A stretch of DNA of 64,000 bases from positions 124,001-188,000 of the forward strand of contig NZ_JAHTMW010000008.1 of NCBI RefSeq assembly GCF_026236535.1, written 5' to 3'. Below the pieces are notes generated by a model, which searched no databases, had not been told where the DNA came from, and saw nothing but the letters and a program-made list of their open reading frames with translations. Origin of the DNA: Streptomyces sp. SKN60 (GTDB lineage Bacteria > Actinomycetota > Actinomycetes > Streptomycetales > Streptomycetaceae). The translations under genes were made by a program, and so were the position numbers. Of the stretch, positions 6,965 through 16,851 are shown piece by piece. Each line of letters opens with the position of its first letter. Positions within the stretch are counted from its first letter, which is position 1.

Positions 6965-9900
6965 ATGCTCACTTCACGTCAGCTCCCGCTGTCCGCCTAT
7001 CAGCGCGATATCTGGGCTGCCGAATCCGCCACCGCCGCCGACCCTCAGTTCAACGTCCTCCTCCACGAACGGCTGGACGGGGAGCTGGACACCGATGTCC
7101 TGTGCGCCTCCCTGGAGCACGTCCTCCGGGCCAACGACGCCTTCTCGCTGCGCTTCGACGACACCGCCGGTGTCCCCTTCCAGTGGCTCGCGACCGAGGA
7201 CACCGCCCCCTGGGTGGAGTACGCCGACCACTCCGACGCGCCCGCCCCCGGCGCGGCCTGCGCCGCCCGCCGCCGGGACTCCTTCAACCGCCCCTTCGCG
7301 CTGCGCCGTTCGCGGATGTTCACGGCCGCCGTGCTGCGCGAGAGCGAGCGCGTGGTCCATCTCCTCCTGAACGTGCACCACTTGATCGCGGACGCCTGGG
7401 CGCTGAACCTCGTGCTGCGCCAGGTGCACGACGAGTACCTCCGCCGCACCGGCGGGGTGGAGGCCGGGATCCCCGCCTCCGTCCCCTCCGTGACGACGCT
7501 GCTCGACGCCGAGGCCGCGTACCGCGCCTCCGCCGCCCACGAGCAGGACCGCGCCCACCACCGCGAGGCCCTCGCCGGGGTCGCGCCCGCGCTCTTCACC
7601 CGTACCGTCGCCGCCGGAGAGGCGCCCGTGCTCCGCGGCCGGCACAGCGTCACCGTGGACGCCGCCCTGGTCCGCCGGATCCGCGCCCTCGGCAGCTCGC
7701 CCTTCGCCTTCGTCGCCGCCGCCTTCGCCACCTACCTCGCCCGCGCGCACCGCGCCGACGAGGCCGTGCTCGGCGTGCCGTTCCTCAACCGCCCGTCCGA
7801 GGCGGAGAAGGCCGTCGTCGGCCAGGTCGCCAACAGCCTTCCGGTCCGCGTGGCCGTCGACGCCGGGGCGAGCCTGCCGGAGCTCGCCGCCCGGATCCGC
7901 ACCGGCACCGACACCCTGCGCCGCCACGAGCGGCTCGCGCTCGGCGACGTACTGCGCGAACTCCCCAACACCGGCGCCGGATCGCGCCGCCTCTTCGACG
8001 TCACCCTGTCCTATCTGCGCTTCCCGCGCCCCGCGGCCCTGCCCGGCGTCGCGGCCGAGACCACCGTCCAGGCACCCGTGCACGCCCAGGACGCGCTGTC
8101 CGTGATGATCCACGCCTTCGACGACGACGCCGACCTGCGCCTCGACCTCGACTACGCGCTCGACGTCTTCGACGAGGACCTGCCCATCACCGCCGTCGCC
8201 GACCAGCTGCTCATGCTGATCCGCGCCGGAGCCGAGCGGCCCGGGCAGCCGGCCGTCACCCTGCCGCTGCTGGGCGAGGCCGGGTACGCCGACCTCGTCC
8301 ACGACTCGCGGGGCCCGCGCGTCCCGTACGCCGACGACACGACCCTGCACGCGCTGATCGCCGCACAGGCCGCCCGTACCCCGGAGCGCACCGCCGTCAC
8401 CAGCGCCGACGGTGCCGACACCCTGACGTACGCCGAACTCGACGCCCGCTCCAACCAGGTGGCCCGCGGACTGCGCGCGCACGGCGTCGGCACCGGCGAC
8501 CGGGTCGCCGTCCTGATGGAGCGCTCGCCCCGGCTGCTCGTCGCCCTGCTCGGCGTCCTGAAGGCGGGCGGCGCCTACGTGCCCGTCGACCCCGGCTACC
8601 CGGCCGAGCGGATCGGGCTGCTCCTGGAGGACAGCCGGGCCGCCGCCGTGCTCGTCGACCCCGATTCCGGCACCACCCTGCCCGAGGCGGCGGCCGGCAA
8701 GCCGCCGCTGACGGTGGCGGAACTGCTCACCGGACCCGACGGACCGCTCCCGCCGCACGCCGGCCCGCGCGACCTCGCGTACGTCATCTACACCTCCGGC
8801 TCCACCGGGCGCCCCAAGGGCGTCATGGTCGAGCACCACTCGGTCGTCAACCGGCTGGCCTGGATGCAGCGGGCCTACCCGGTCGGCGAGGACGACGTGC
8901 TGCTCCAGAAGACGCCGATCTCCTTCGACGTCTCCGTCTGGGAGCTGTTCTGGTGGGCGATCGAGGGCGCGGGCCTGGCCCTGCTGCCCGTCGGCGGCCA
9001 GCGCGACCCCCGGCAGATCCTCGCGACCGTCGAGGACCGCGGAGTGACCGTGCTGCACTTCGTGCCCTCCATGCTCGGCCCCTTCCTCGACCTCCTGGAG
9101 GTCTCGCCGGAGCTCCGCGCCCGGGCCGGCTCCCTGCGCACCGTCTTCTGCAGCGGCGAGGCCCTGCCGGCGGCGCGCGTCGAGCAGTTCAACCGGGTGT
9201 TCGGCGCGGGTACGGATACGGGTTCGGGCGCGGGCTCCGGCCCGGGCGCCCCGCGCCTGGTCAACCTGTACGGGCCCACCGAGGCGACGGTCGACGTGTC
9301 GTACCACGACTGCCCGTCCGCGTCGGACGCGCCGGACGAGCCGGTCCGCCGGGTGCCGATCGGCCTGCCCATCGACAACACCGTCCTGTACGTGGTCGAC
9401 GCGCACGGCGGCCTCCAGCCCCCCGGCCTCCCCGGCGAGCTGTGCATCGGCGGCGTCGGCGTGGCTCGCGGCTACCTGGACCGGCCGGAACTCACGGCCG
9501 AGAAGTTCACCGAGGACCCCTTCCCCGCGCGCCACACCACAGGGGACGAGCCGTTCACCCCCGAGCGCCGGATCTACCGCACCGGCGACCTCGCCCGCCG
9601 GCTCGCCGACGGCGGCATCGAGTACCTGGGCCGGATCGACGGCCAGGTCAAGATCCGCGGCAACCGCGTCGAGCTGGGCGAGGTGCAGAACCGGCTCGCC
9701 TCCCTCCCCGGGATCCGCGACGCCCTCGTCGTCGACCGCGACACGGCGGCCCGCGGCACCGTGCTCGTCGCCTACCACGTCGCCGACGAGGCCCTCGACC
9801 CGTCCTGGCTGCGCGCCGAACTCGCCGCCCAGTTACCCGAGTTCATGATCCCGTCGTACTTCGTGCCGATCGACCGAATACCCCTCACGCCCAACGGCAA

Positions 9901-12900
9901 GGCCGACCGCCGCGCCCTGCCCGCCCCGGTCACCGGCTCCGCCGAAGGCCACGGGAACGCACGCGGCGGCGCCGAGCCGCCCCGGAACGCCACCGAGGAG
10001 ACACTGCTGCGGATCTGGTCCGAGGTCCTGGAGACCCCGCCCGGCCGGATCGGCGTGCACGACGACTACTACGCCCTCGGCGGCGACTCGATCACCCTGC
10101 TCCGCATCCAGGCGCAGGCCGAGAAAGCCGGCATCCGCTTCTCGCCGACCGACCTCATGAACCACCCCACCGTGGCCCAGCTGGCCGCCCGCGCGACCAC
10201 CGGCGCCCCCGCCGCGCCCCGCGCCGAGCTCGCGCCCTTCGCGCTCGTCTCCCAGGTGGACCGGGCCCGCCTCGAAGGCCGCGCCGACGCCCATCCGCTC
10301 ACCCGCCTCCAGCTCGGGCTGCTCTACCACAGCCGGGCCGACGAGCGTTCGGCCGTCTACCACGACGTCTTCCAGTACAGCCTGGTCCTCGACTGGGACG
10401 AGGACCGCTTCCGGGAGGCCTTCGACCGACTCGTCGCCCGCCACCCGGTGCTGCGTTCCTCCTTCGACCTCGGCTCCTTCTCCGAGCCGCTGCAGATCGT
10501 CGACCACGCCGTCGACGGCGGCCTCGCGGTCCTGGACCTGCGCGGCCGCCCCGAGTCCGAGGCCCGGGCGGAGATCGCCGCCCATGTCGAGGAACGCCGC
10601 TTCCACCGGTACGTGTTCGAGCGCGCCCCGCTCTACCTCTTCCGGGCGCACGTCCTGGACGACACCGTCGAGCTGGTGCTCAGCTTCCACCACGCGATCC
10701 TCGACGGCGGCAGCGTCGCCACCCTCCTGCGCGAACTCCTCCAGGACTATCTGCACCGCCTTGGCCACCCCATCGCGGCCGTCCCCGACACCGCCCTGCC
10801 CTCCGGCGCCCACCACGTGCTCGCCGAGCGCCGGGCCCTGGAGTCGGCGGACACCCGGCGTTTCTGGCAGGAGCGGCTTGCCGACGCCCCGCTGCCGCAG
10901 CTGGAGGCGTTCCGCCCGCACGAGACCCCGCGCGAGGCCGAGCAGCTCACCCGGATCGTCGACCTGCCCAGGGAACTCACCGACCGGGCACGGGACTTCG
11001 GCGCCGAGCGGGGTCTGCCGCTGAAGTCGGTGCTGTTCGCGGCGCACTGCCTCACCCTGCGCCTCCACTCCGGCCAGCCCGATGTCACCACCGGTCTGGT
11101 CACCCACGGACGTCCCGAGATCGAGGACGCCGACCGCACGGCCGGCCTCTTCCTCAACACCATGCCCGTACGCCTCGACACCGGGGCCGCCGCCGACTGG
11201 GCGGGCGTGGTCCGCGCGGCCTTCGAGCAGGAGAGGCTCAGCCACGAGCACCGCCGCTATCCGCTCAGCGCCATCCAGGAGGACCGCGGCGCGACCGTCC
11301 TGGAGACCGCCTTCAACTACATCCACTTCCGGCAGCTCGCCGCCGTCCTCGAACTGCCCGGCGTGCGCATGCTCGACTTCCGGACCTGGGAGGAGACCAA
11401 CTTCCAGCTGCTCGTCAACGCCATGACCGACCCGGTCGAGGGGACCGTGCGGCTGCGCATGGACTTCCACGGCCAGACCTTCACGCCGGCCCAGGCGGAG
11501 CTGTACGCCGACACGTTCACGGCCGTGCTCGACCGCGTCGTCCGGCACCCCGACGAGCCCGCGGACCTGGGCTTCCTCAGCCCGGAGCCGTACGAGGCCG
11601 CGGACGCCGCCCAGGCAGCCGGTGGCCCCGAAGCCGGTGCCCCCGAAGCCGGCGCCCCCTTCCAGGACGTGGCCCGCACCGTCGCCGAGCGGACCCGGCT
11701 GACCCCGGACGCGGTCGCGCTCGTCCAGGGGCCGCGCCGCTGGACGTACGCCGAACTCGGCGCCGCAGCCGACCGGGTGGCCGCCCGGCTGCTCGCCCTC
11801 GGCTCCCGGCCCGGCGACCGGGTGGGCATCGCCCTGCCCCGCTCCCCGGAGACCGTCGCCGTGATCCTGGGCGTCATGCGCGCCGGGGCCACGACCGTGC
11901 CCCTCGACGTCAGCTACCCGGTCGAGCGCCTGACCTCCATGGTGAGCCAGGCCGAGCCGTTCCGGATCGTCGCCGGCGCCGAACACGTCGGCGCGCTCGG
12001 CGAACTGGCCCCGGTGCTCTCCGCCGAGGAGCTGTTCGACGGATCCACGGACACGCCCGAAGGACCGGCCGACCCCGCCGTCGCGCCCGCCGCCATCACG
12101 CCGGCCGACATCGCGTACATCCTCTTCACCTCCGGCTCCACCGGCGCCCCCAAGGGCGTCGCCATGCCGCACCGCTCGCTCGCGAACCTCGTGGCCTGGC
12201 AGAACTCCGTGCCGAGCGGCGTCGTCGGCGGCATCACCGCCCAGTACGCGCCCCTCAGCTTCGACGTCTCCTTCCAGGAGATCTTCTCGACGCTCTGCGG
12301 CGGCGGCACCCTCCACCTCCTCTCCGAGGACGAGCGCCGCGACATGCCCGCGCTGCTCCGCCTCCTCGACCGCGAGGGCGTCGAGCGCCTGTACCTCCCG
12401 TACGTCGCGCTCCAGCAGCTCGCCGAGGCCGCGGCCGCGTTCGACCTGGCGCCGCGCGGCCTGAAGGCGCTGCTCTCCTCCGGCGAGCAGCTGCGCGTCA
12501 CCGACGAGATCCGGCGCCTGTGCGCGGCGCTGCCCGGGGTGATCCTGGAGAACCAGTACGGGCCCACCGAGTCCCATGTGATCACCGCGTACACCATGCA
12601 GGGCGACCCGGCCGCCTTCCCGGCGCTGCCGCCCATCGGCCGCCCGGTCGACCGGTCCCGGGTGCACGTCCTGGACGGGCGGGGGCGTCCGGTGCCGACC
12701 GGCGTCAAGGGCGAGCTGTATCTGGCCGGCGACTGCCTCGCCGAGGGGTACGTGGGCCGGGCCGATCTGACCGCCGAGCGGTTCACCGTCCACCCGGTCA
12801 CCGGCGAACGCCTCTACCGCAGCGGCGACCTGGGCATGCGGCTGCCCGGCGGCGACATCGTGTGCCTGGGCCGGGCCGACTCCCAGGTCAAGGTGCGCGG

Positions 12901-14302
12901 CTACCGGGTGGAGCCGGCCGAGGTGGAGCTGGCGGTCGGCCGCTTCGCCGCCGGACACCCCGGCATCCAGGAGGTCGCCGTCGTCGCCCGCCGGCGCGAG
13001 GGCAACGACTCCTTCCTGGCCGCCTTCCTGACCGGCGACCGGGACGGCGCCGACCTGGTCCTGCTGCGCAAGCAGCTGCGTACCGTACTGCCCGACTACA
13101 TGACGCCCTCGCACTTCGAGTGGCTGCCCGCCCTCCCGCTCACCCCGAGCGGAAAGCGGGACGACGCCGCGCTGCGCCGGACGCCGCTGACCACCGACAC
13201 GGCGGCCGACGAGGCCGAGCCGCTCGACGCGTACGAGCGGACGCTGACCGCGATGCTCGCCGACCTGCTCCAGCTGCCGGCGGTGGGCCCGCACCAGAAC
13301 ATCTTCGACCTCGGCGGCACCTCGCTCACCGCGATGCGCCTGGTCGTGCAGATCGAGCAGCGGTACGGCACCAGCATCCCGCTCTCGGACTTCGTCGCGG
13401 CGCCCACGGCGGCGGCCCTCGCGGCCCGGCTGCGCTCCGGCGAGGCCAGGACCGCCTTCGACCCGCTGGTGCCCATCCGCACCGACGGCGACCGGCGCCC
13501 GATGTTCTTCGTGCACCCCATGGGCGGCAACGTGCTCTGCTACGTGCGCTTCGCCAAGCACCTCCCGGACGACCAGCCCTTCTACGCGCTCCAGGCGGCC
13601 GGCGCCGACCCGGGCACCGAGGCGCTGCGCAGCGTGGAGGAGATCGCCGCCGGCTATGTCGAGGCGATCCGCCGGGTGCAGCCCAGCGGCCCGTACGTGA
13701 TCGGCGGCTGGTCCTTCGGCGGCTTCGTGGCCTTCGAGATGGCCCGCCAACTGCGCGCGGCGGGGGAGAAGATCGCCCGTCTGGTGCTGCTCGACACCAC
13801 CGCGCTCAACCCCGGGCGGCGGCTGAACACCGGCGACGAGGCGCTGCTCGGCTGGTTCTTCTGGGAGCTGCTCTGGCTGCGCCGCGGCGGGGACTCCCCG
13901 CTGGAGCTGATCCCGGCCGAACTGGGCACGCTGGAGGAGAAGTTCGACTTCATCGCCCAGCTGGCCATCGACGAGGGCGTGCTGCCGGCCGGCAGCACCG
14001 GGGCGGTCGTCCGGCGCCTGTTCCAGGTGTACGAGGCGAACTGGAAGGCCGCCTTCGCCTACCGCCCCGAGGTGGTGGACCAGGACATGGTCCTCATCCA
14101 CGCCTCGGAGCCGCTGCCGGAGGTCCTCAACTCGATGCACACCGCCATCGAGAGCATGCACAAGGACCCCACGAACGGCTGGCGCGAGCGCACCAGCGGC
14201 GTCCTCGACGTGGTCGACGTCCCCGGCGACCACCTCACGATCATGGAGGAACCGCACGTCGGCCACATGGTCAGGACCGTCGTCGAGCTGATCGGTGAGT
14301 GA
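6965..14302 (+). CDS. Two-module NRPS, C-A(Ser)-T-C-A(Pro-like)-T-TE
   Basis: A 2445-residue nonribosomal peptide synthetase. Domain order with approximate residues: C1 6-430 (HHLIADA near 139, final Gly of HHxxxDG replaced by Ala); A1 470-985 (YTSGSTG near 607); T1 near 1038 (LGGDSI); C2 1100-1520 (intact HHAILDG near 1243); A2 1580-2075 (FTSGSTG near 1721); T2 near 2116 (LGGTSL); type I thioesterase 2165-2440 (GWSFGG near 2248, His in GDHLTIM near 2421). By alignment to GrsA I read the A1 pocket as DVWHFSLVDK, the EntF serine code, and A2 as DVQLLSQVIK, close to proline DVQLIAHVVK. A first C domain with no upstream module suggests an acyl starter, giving acyl-Ser-Pro released by the TE. A TTA codon (Leu957, 9833-9835) implies bldA dependence. 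Ribosome site GAAGGAAG precedes the ATG. The next gene overlaps or nearly abuts it. Confidence 0.95.
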   Translation: MLTSRQLPLSAYQRDIWAAESATAADPQFNVLLHERLDGELDTDVLCASLEHVLRANDAFSLRFDDTAGVPFQWLATEDTAPWVEYADHSDAPAPGAACAARRRDSFNRPFALRRSRMFTAAVLRESERVVHLLLNVHHLIADAWALNLVLRQVHDEYLRRTGGVEAGIPASVPSVTTLLDAEAAYRASAAHEQDRAHHREALAGVAPALFTRTVAAGEAPVLRGRHSVTVDAALVRRIRALGSSPFAFVAAAFATYLARAHRADEAVLGVPFLNRPSEAEKAVVGQVANSLPVRVAVDAGASLPELAARIRTGTDTLRRHERLALGDVLRELPNTGAGSRRLFDVTLSYLRFPRPAALPGVAAETTVQAPVHAQDALSVMIHAFDDDADLRLDLDYALDVFDEDLPITAVADQLLMLIRAGAERPGQPAVTLPLLGEAGYADLVHDSRGPRVPYADDTTLHALIAAQAARTPERTAVTSADGADTLTYAELDARSNQVARGLRAHGVGTGDRVAVLMERSPRLLVALLGVLKAGGAYVPVDPGYPAERIGLLLEDSRAAAVLVDPDSGTTLPEAAAGKPPLTVAELLTGPDGPLPPHAGPRDLAYVIYTSGSTGRPKGVMVEHHSVVNRLAWMQRAYPVGEDDVLLQKTPISFDVSVWELFWWAIEGAGLALLPVGGQRDPRQILATVEDRGVTVLHFVPSMLGPFLDLLEVSPELRARAGSLRTVFCSGEALPAARVEQFNRVFGAGTDTGSGAGSGPGAPRLVNLYGPTEATVDVSYHDCPSASDAPDEPVRRVPIGLPIDNTVLYVVDAHGGLQPPGLPGELCIGGVGVARGYLDRPELTAEKFTEDPFPARHTTGDEPFTPERRIYRTGDLARRLADGGIEYLGRIDGQVKIRGNRVELGEVQNRLASLPGIRDALVVDRDTAARGTVLVAYHVADEALDPSWLRAELAAQLPEFMIPSYFVPIDRIPLTPNGKADRRALPAPVTGSAEGHGNARGGAEPPRNATEETLLRIWSEVLETPPGRIGVHDDYYALGGDSITLLRIQAQAEKAGIRFSPTDLMNHPTVAQLAARATTGAPAAPRAELAPFALVSQVDRARLEGRADAHPLTRLQLGLLYHSRADERSAVYHDVFQYSLVLDWDEDRFREAFDRLVARHPVLRSSFDLGSFSEPLQIVDHAVDGGLAVLDLRGRPESEARAEIAAHVEERRFHRYVFERAPLYLFRAHVLDDTVELVLSFHHAILDGGSVATLLRELLQDYLHRLGHPIAAVPDTALPSGAHHVLAERRALESADTRRFWQERLADAPLPQLEAFRPHETPREAEQLTRIVDLPRELTDRARDFGAERGLPLKSVLFAAHCLTLRLHSGQPDVTTGLVTHGRPEIEDADRTAGLFLNTMPVRLDTGAAADWAGVVRAAFEQERLSHEHRRYPLSAIQEDRGATVLETAFNYIHFRQLAAVLELPGVRMLDFRTWEETNFQLLVNAMTDPVEGTVRLRMDFHGQTFTPAQAELYADTFTAVLDRVVRHPDEPADLGFLSPEPYEAADAAQAAGGPEAGAPEAGAPFQDVARTVAERTRLTPDAVALVQGPRRWTYAELGAAADRVAARLLALGSRPGDRVGIALPRSPETVAVILGVMRAGATTVPLDVSYPVERLTSMVSQAEPFRIVAGAEHVGALGELAPVLSAEELFDGSTDTPEGPADPAVAPAAITPADIAYILFTSGSTGAPKGVAMPHRSLANLVAWQNSVPSGVVGGITAQYAPLSFDVSFQEIFSTLCGGGTLHLLSEDERRDMPALLRLLDREGVERLYLPYVALQQLAEAAAAFDLAPRGLKALLSSGEQLRVTDEIRRLCAALPGVILENQYGPTESHVITAYTMQGDPAAFPALPPIGRPVDRSRVHVLDGRGRPVPTGVKGELYLAGDCLAEGYVGRADLTAERFTVHPVTGERLYRSGDLGMRLPGGDIVCLGRADSQVKVRGYRVEPAEVELAVGRFAAGHPGIQEVAVVARRREGNDSFLAAFLTGDRDGADLVLLRKQLRTVLPDYMTPSHFEWLPALPLTPSGKRDDAALRRTPLTTDTAADEAEPLDAYERTLTAMLADLLQLPAVGPHQNIFDLGGTSLTAMRLVVQIEQRYGTSIPLSDFVAAPTAAALAARLRSGEARTAFDPLVPIRTDGDRRPMFFVHPMGGNVLCYVRFAKHLPDDQPFYALQAAGADPGTEALRSVEEIAAGYVEAIRRVQPSGPYVIGGWSFGGFVAFEMARQLRAAGEKIARLVLLDTTALNPGRRLNTGDEALLGWFFWELLWLRRGGDSPLELIPAELGTLEEKFDFIAQLAIDEGVLPAGSTGAVVRRLFQVYEANWKAAFAYRPEVVDQDMVLIHASEPLPEVLNSMHTAIESMHKDPTNGWRERTSGVLDVVDVPGDHLTIMEEPHVGHMVRTVVELIGE
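9833..9835 (+). promoter_or_regulatory. TTA codon in NRPS gene (bldA target)
   Basis: An in-frame TTA (Leu957) in an otherwise strongly GC-ended reading frame, in the context GCC CAG TTA CCC. In Streptomyces TTA is read only by the bldA tRNA, so translation should depend on developmental stage. Confidence 0.85.
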
Positions 14303-14303
14303 C

Positions 14304-15575
14304 ATGACCACCCCTCACACCACCCCTCACATCGGTACGGAGAAGGAGACGGACGGCACCATGGGGCGCAGCAGCAGCAGCAGCGGCGGCACGGCACGGA
14401 AGGCGCCACGGAAGGCGATCGTCCTCGGCGCGGGCATCGGCGGTCTCACCGCCGCCGTCGCCCTGCGCGAGGCGGGCCTCGACGTCGAGGTGTACGAGCG
14501 GGCCGGCGAGCTGCGCGCCGCCGGTTCCGGCCTCTCGGTGATGAGCAACGCCGTCGGCGCCCTGGACTCCCTCGGTGTCGGCATCGACCTGGAGAAGCGG
14601 GGCACGGCCCTGGAGTCGTACCACGTCAGGACCGCGCGGGGCCGGCTGATCCGGGAGTTCCCCTTCCCGGAGATCATCGGGCGGCTCGGCGTGCCCAGCG
14701 TGCTGATCACCCGCCCCGACCTCCAGGCGGCCCTGCTGGAAGCGGCCGACGGCATTCCGCTCACCCTCGGTGCCACCGCCACCGGGTACGAGACCGGGGA
14801 GGACCCCGCCGACGGGGTGCGGGTGCGCTTCGAGGACGGGCGCGAGGCCCATGCCGACGTGCTGATCGGCGCCGACGGCTTCCACTCCGTCGTGCGCCGG
14901 CAGCTGGTCGGCCCGGAGGACTCCCAGGACAGCGGGTACCTCTGCTGGCTGGCCGTGGTGCCCTTCGCCCATCCGCGGTTCGCCCCGGGCTCGGTCACCC
15001 ACTACTGGGGCAGCGGCCGGCGCTTCGGCATGGTCGACATGGGCGGCGGCCGGCTCTACTGGTGGGGCACGAAGAACATGCCCGCCGAGCGGTCCGCGCA
15101 CTGGCGGGGCGGCAAGGACGAGATCCTCGCCACCTACGCCGGCTGGGCGGACGAGGTCCAGGAGGCCGTCCGGGTCACCCCCGAGGCGGACATCATCGCG
15201 GTGCCCTCCCGGGACCGGGCCTTCCTGGAGCGCTGGGGCCGGGGTCCGGTCACGCTGCTCGGCGACGCCGCCCACCCGATGCTCACCAGCCTGGGCCAGG
15301 GCTCCGGCATGGCCATCGAGGACGCCGTCGTGCTCGGCCGGGCTCTCAAGGGCGCCACCGACCTCCCGCGCGCGCTGCGCCGCTACGAGGACGAGCGCCG
15401 GGAGCGCACCCGTGGCATGGTGGCCGCCTCCCGCGGCATCAGCACCTTCGAGCAGTCGGAGGACCCGGTGCGCCGGCCCGTCCGGGACGCCTACTTCCGG
15501 TTCATGCCGGCCCGCAGGCTGGTCCGCACCCTGGAGGAGTCCCTCACCTTCCCCCTGCACCCCGCAGCGGTGTGA
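14304..15575 (+). CDS. FAD-dependent monooxygenase (group A, PxaB/LgnC/BraC-like role)
   Basis: About 423 residues. The Rossmann motif VLGAGIGGLTAA lies near residue 40 and the second FAD motif LLGDAAHPM near 320, both typical of group A flavin monooxygenases of the salicylate/6-hydroxynicotinate hydroxylase type. In pyrrolizidine and brabantamide pathways such an enzyme performs Baeyer-Villiger-type oxidation and ring contraction on the bicyclic Ser/Thr-Pro product of the NRPS; this gene sits directly after such an NRPS, so that role is inferred. Starts: GTG 14295 would overlap the NRPS stop, ATG 14304 follows GGTGAG, and ATG 14361 follows AAGGAG and would begin close to the Rossmann fold. 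I cannot decide firmly between the last two. Confidence 0.9.
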   Translation: MTTPHTTPHIGTEKETDGTMGRSSSSSGGTARKAPRKAIVLGAGIGGLTAAVALREAGLDVEVYERAGELRAAGSGLSVMSNAVGALDSLGVGIDLEKRGTALESYHVRTARGRLIREFPFPEIIGRLGVPSVLITRPDLQAALLEAADGIPLTLGATATGYETGEDPADGVRVRFEDGREAHADVLIGADGFHSVVRRQLVGPEDSQDSGYLCWLAVVPFAHPRFAPGSVTHYWGSGRRFGMVDMGGGRLYWWGTKNMPAERSAHWRGGKDEILATYAGWADEVQEAVRVTPEADIIAVPSRDRAFLERWGRGPVTLLGDAAHPMLTSLGQGSGMAIEDAVVLGRALKGATDLPRALRRYEDERRERTRGMVAASRGISTFEQSEDPVRRPVRDAYFRFMPARRLVRTLEESLTFPLHPAAV

Positions 15576-15613
15576 CCGCCGCCGGACGATCGAAGGATCA
15601 GGAGAGACATCAC

Positions 15614-16492
15614 ATGTCAGGCACATTCGGCGCCCTCACGCCGCACGGCAGGTCCGTGCTCGTCACCGGGGCCTCCTCCGGCCTCGGCCGGGTCTGCGCG
15701 CTCGTCCTGGAGCGCGCCGGCTTCCGGGTGTTCGCGGGCGTGCGCCAGGAGGCCGACGGCGAGGCGCTCGCCCAGGACGCCGCGTACGGCAGGATCACCC
15801 CGGTCCGCATCGACGTGACCGAGGAGAAGAGCATCGCCGCGGCGGCCGAGCGGGTCGCCGGGGCCGTCGGCGACGGCGGTCTGTGGGGACTGGTCAACAA
15901 CGCGGGCATCTGCGTCTCGGCGCCGCTCGAATGCGTTGCGCCCGAACAGCTCCGCCGCCAGCTGGACATCAACGTGGTCGGCCAGCTCGCCGTCACCCAG
16001 GCGTTCCTGCCCCAGCTGCGGCGCGCCCGGGGCCGGGTGGTCAACGTGACCTCGGGGCTCGGCAGCGTGGCCATCCCGTACCTGGGGGCCTACGCCTCGG
16101 CCCAGTTCGCCAAGGAGGCCCTCACCGACGTGCTGCGGCGCGAGCTGCGGCCGCACGGCGTGGACGTGAGCGTGGTCCAGCCCGGGGCGATCATGACCCC
16201 GATCTGGGGGAAGGTCACCGAGACCGCCCGGGCCGCCATGGACGGCGTCCCGGAGACGGTCGCCGAGCTCTACCGCATCCCGTTCCACCGCTTCCTGCAC
16301 GCCAACGAGCGCCAGGCCAGGGACAGCAGGACCCGTCCCGAGGACTTCGCGCGCACCGTCGGACAGGCGCTCACCGCCCGGCGGCCCCGGTCCCGCTACC
16401 GGGTCGGCGCGGACGCCCGCACGGTGAGCGTGCTCGCCCGGGCCCTGCCCGACGCGGCTCTCGACCGCTATCTGCGCCCGATCACGCAGTAG
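15614..16492 (+). CDS. SDR-family oxidoreductase with altered active site
   Basis: A 292-residue short-chain dehydrogenase/reductase. The cofactor motif TGASSGLG (residues 18-25) and the structural NNAG (near 95) are intact. The catalytic motif normally YxxxK reads YASAQ (Tyr160, Gln164): GCC TAC GCC TCG GCC CAG TTC. The lysine is therefore missing, with a Lys displaced four residues downstream (FAK). Either activity is altered or another residue substitutes. It follows the FAD monooxygenase by 38 bp with a GGAGAGA ribosome site, so it probably belongs to the NRPS operon. The chemistry it performs is unknown. Confidence 0.85.
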   Translation: MSGTFGALTPHGRSVLVTGASSGLGRVCALVLERAGFRVFAGVRQEADGEALAQDAAYGRITPVRIDVTEEKSIAAAAERVAGAVGDGGLWGLVNNAGICVSAPLECVAPEQLRRQLDINVVGQLAVTQAFLPQLRRARGRVVNVTSGLGSVAIPYLGAYASAQFAKEALTDVLRRELRPHGVDVSVVQPGAIMTPIWGKVTETARAAMDGVPETVAELYRIPFHRFLHANERQARDSRTRPEDFARTVGQALTARRPRSRYRVGADARTVSVLARALPDAALDRYLRPITQ

Positions 16493-16851
16493 GCCGCGGA
16501 ATTCGGTTCGGCCCGGGCCCCGCGGCCCAGGCCGAAAGGCCCGTAGGAAACAGGCCAGCCGGCGGGCCCGCCCGACCGCCTTCCCAGAGGGATCACGCCA
16601 TGATCGTGACCGGAACCCCATGTCCCGGACATGTCACGGCAGTTCCGCTTTCGTCCCCCGGAAGGCCGGGCGGGCCCGCCAAGGGCCCGCACGACCACGC
16701 GCGTTCACGGGCTCCGGCGCCCTCGGCCCGCCCCCCGGCGCGCGGCCGGCCCGCGGCGCCCGGCCCGGCGGGCGTGAACGATACGTCAAGTCGGCGCACT
16801 GACCGAGTTTGCTGTGGAACCGGTGATCCCCGTACGACAAGGATGAAGATC
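16493..16851 (+). promoter_or_regulatory. Intergenic region with dyads and candidate promoter
   Basis: 359 bp with no convincing gene. It contains a 15-bp dyad CATGTCC-C-GGACATG at 16619-16633 and long-range arms CGTTCACG (16702-16709) and CGTGAACG (16773-16780) flanking very GC-rich sequence, which could fold as a terminator for the upstream operon. A weak promoter-like pair TTGCTG (16809-16814) and TACGAC (16833-16838), spacer 18, precedes the PaaN gene. This suggests that the PaaN and LuxR genes form their own transcription unit. Confidence 0.5.

Noticed and set aside
6748..6972. A 74-codon minus-strand frame in the NRPS promoter gap
   Set aside because: It is read through the repeats and palindromes and has no ribosome site or codon bias.
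6745..14298. A 2517-codon open frame parallel to the NRPS
   Set aside because: It is an Arg/Pro-rich shadow in another frame of the NRPS gene, with no domain motifs.
9833..14311. A 1492-codon minus-strand frame under the NRPS
   Set aside because: Antisense shadow produced by GC-ended codons; composition is Gly/Arg/Glu repeats without family signatures.
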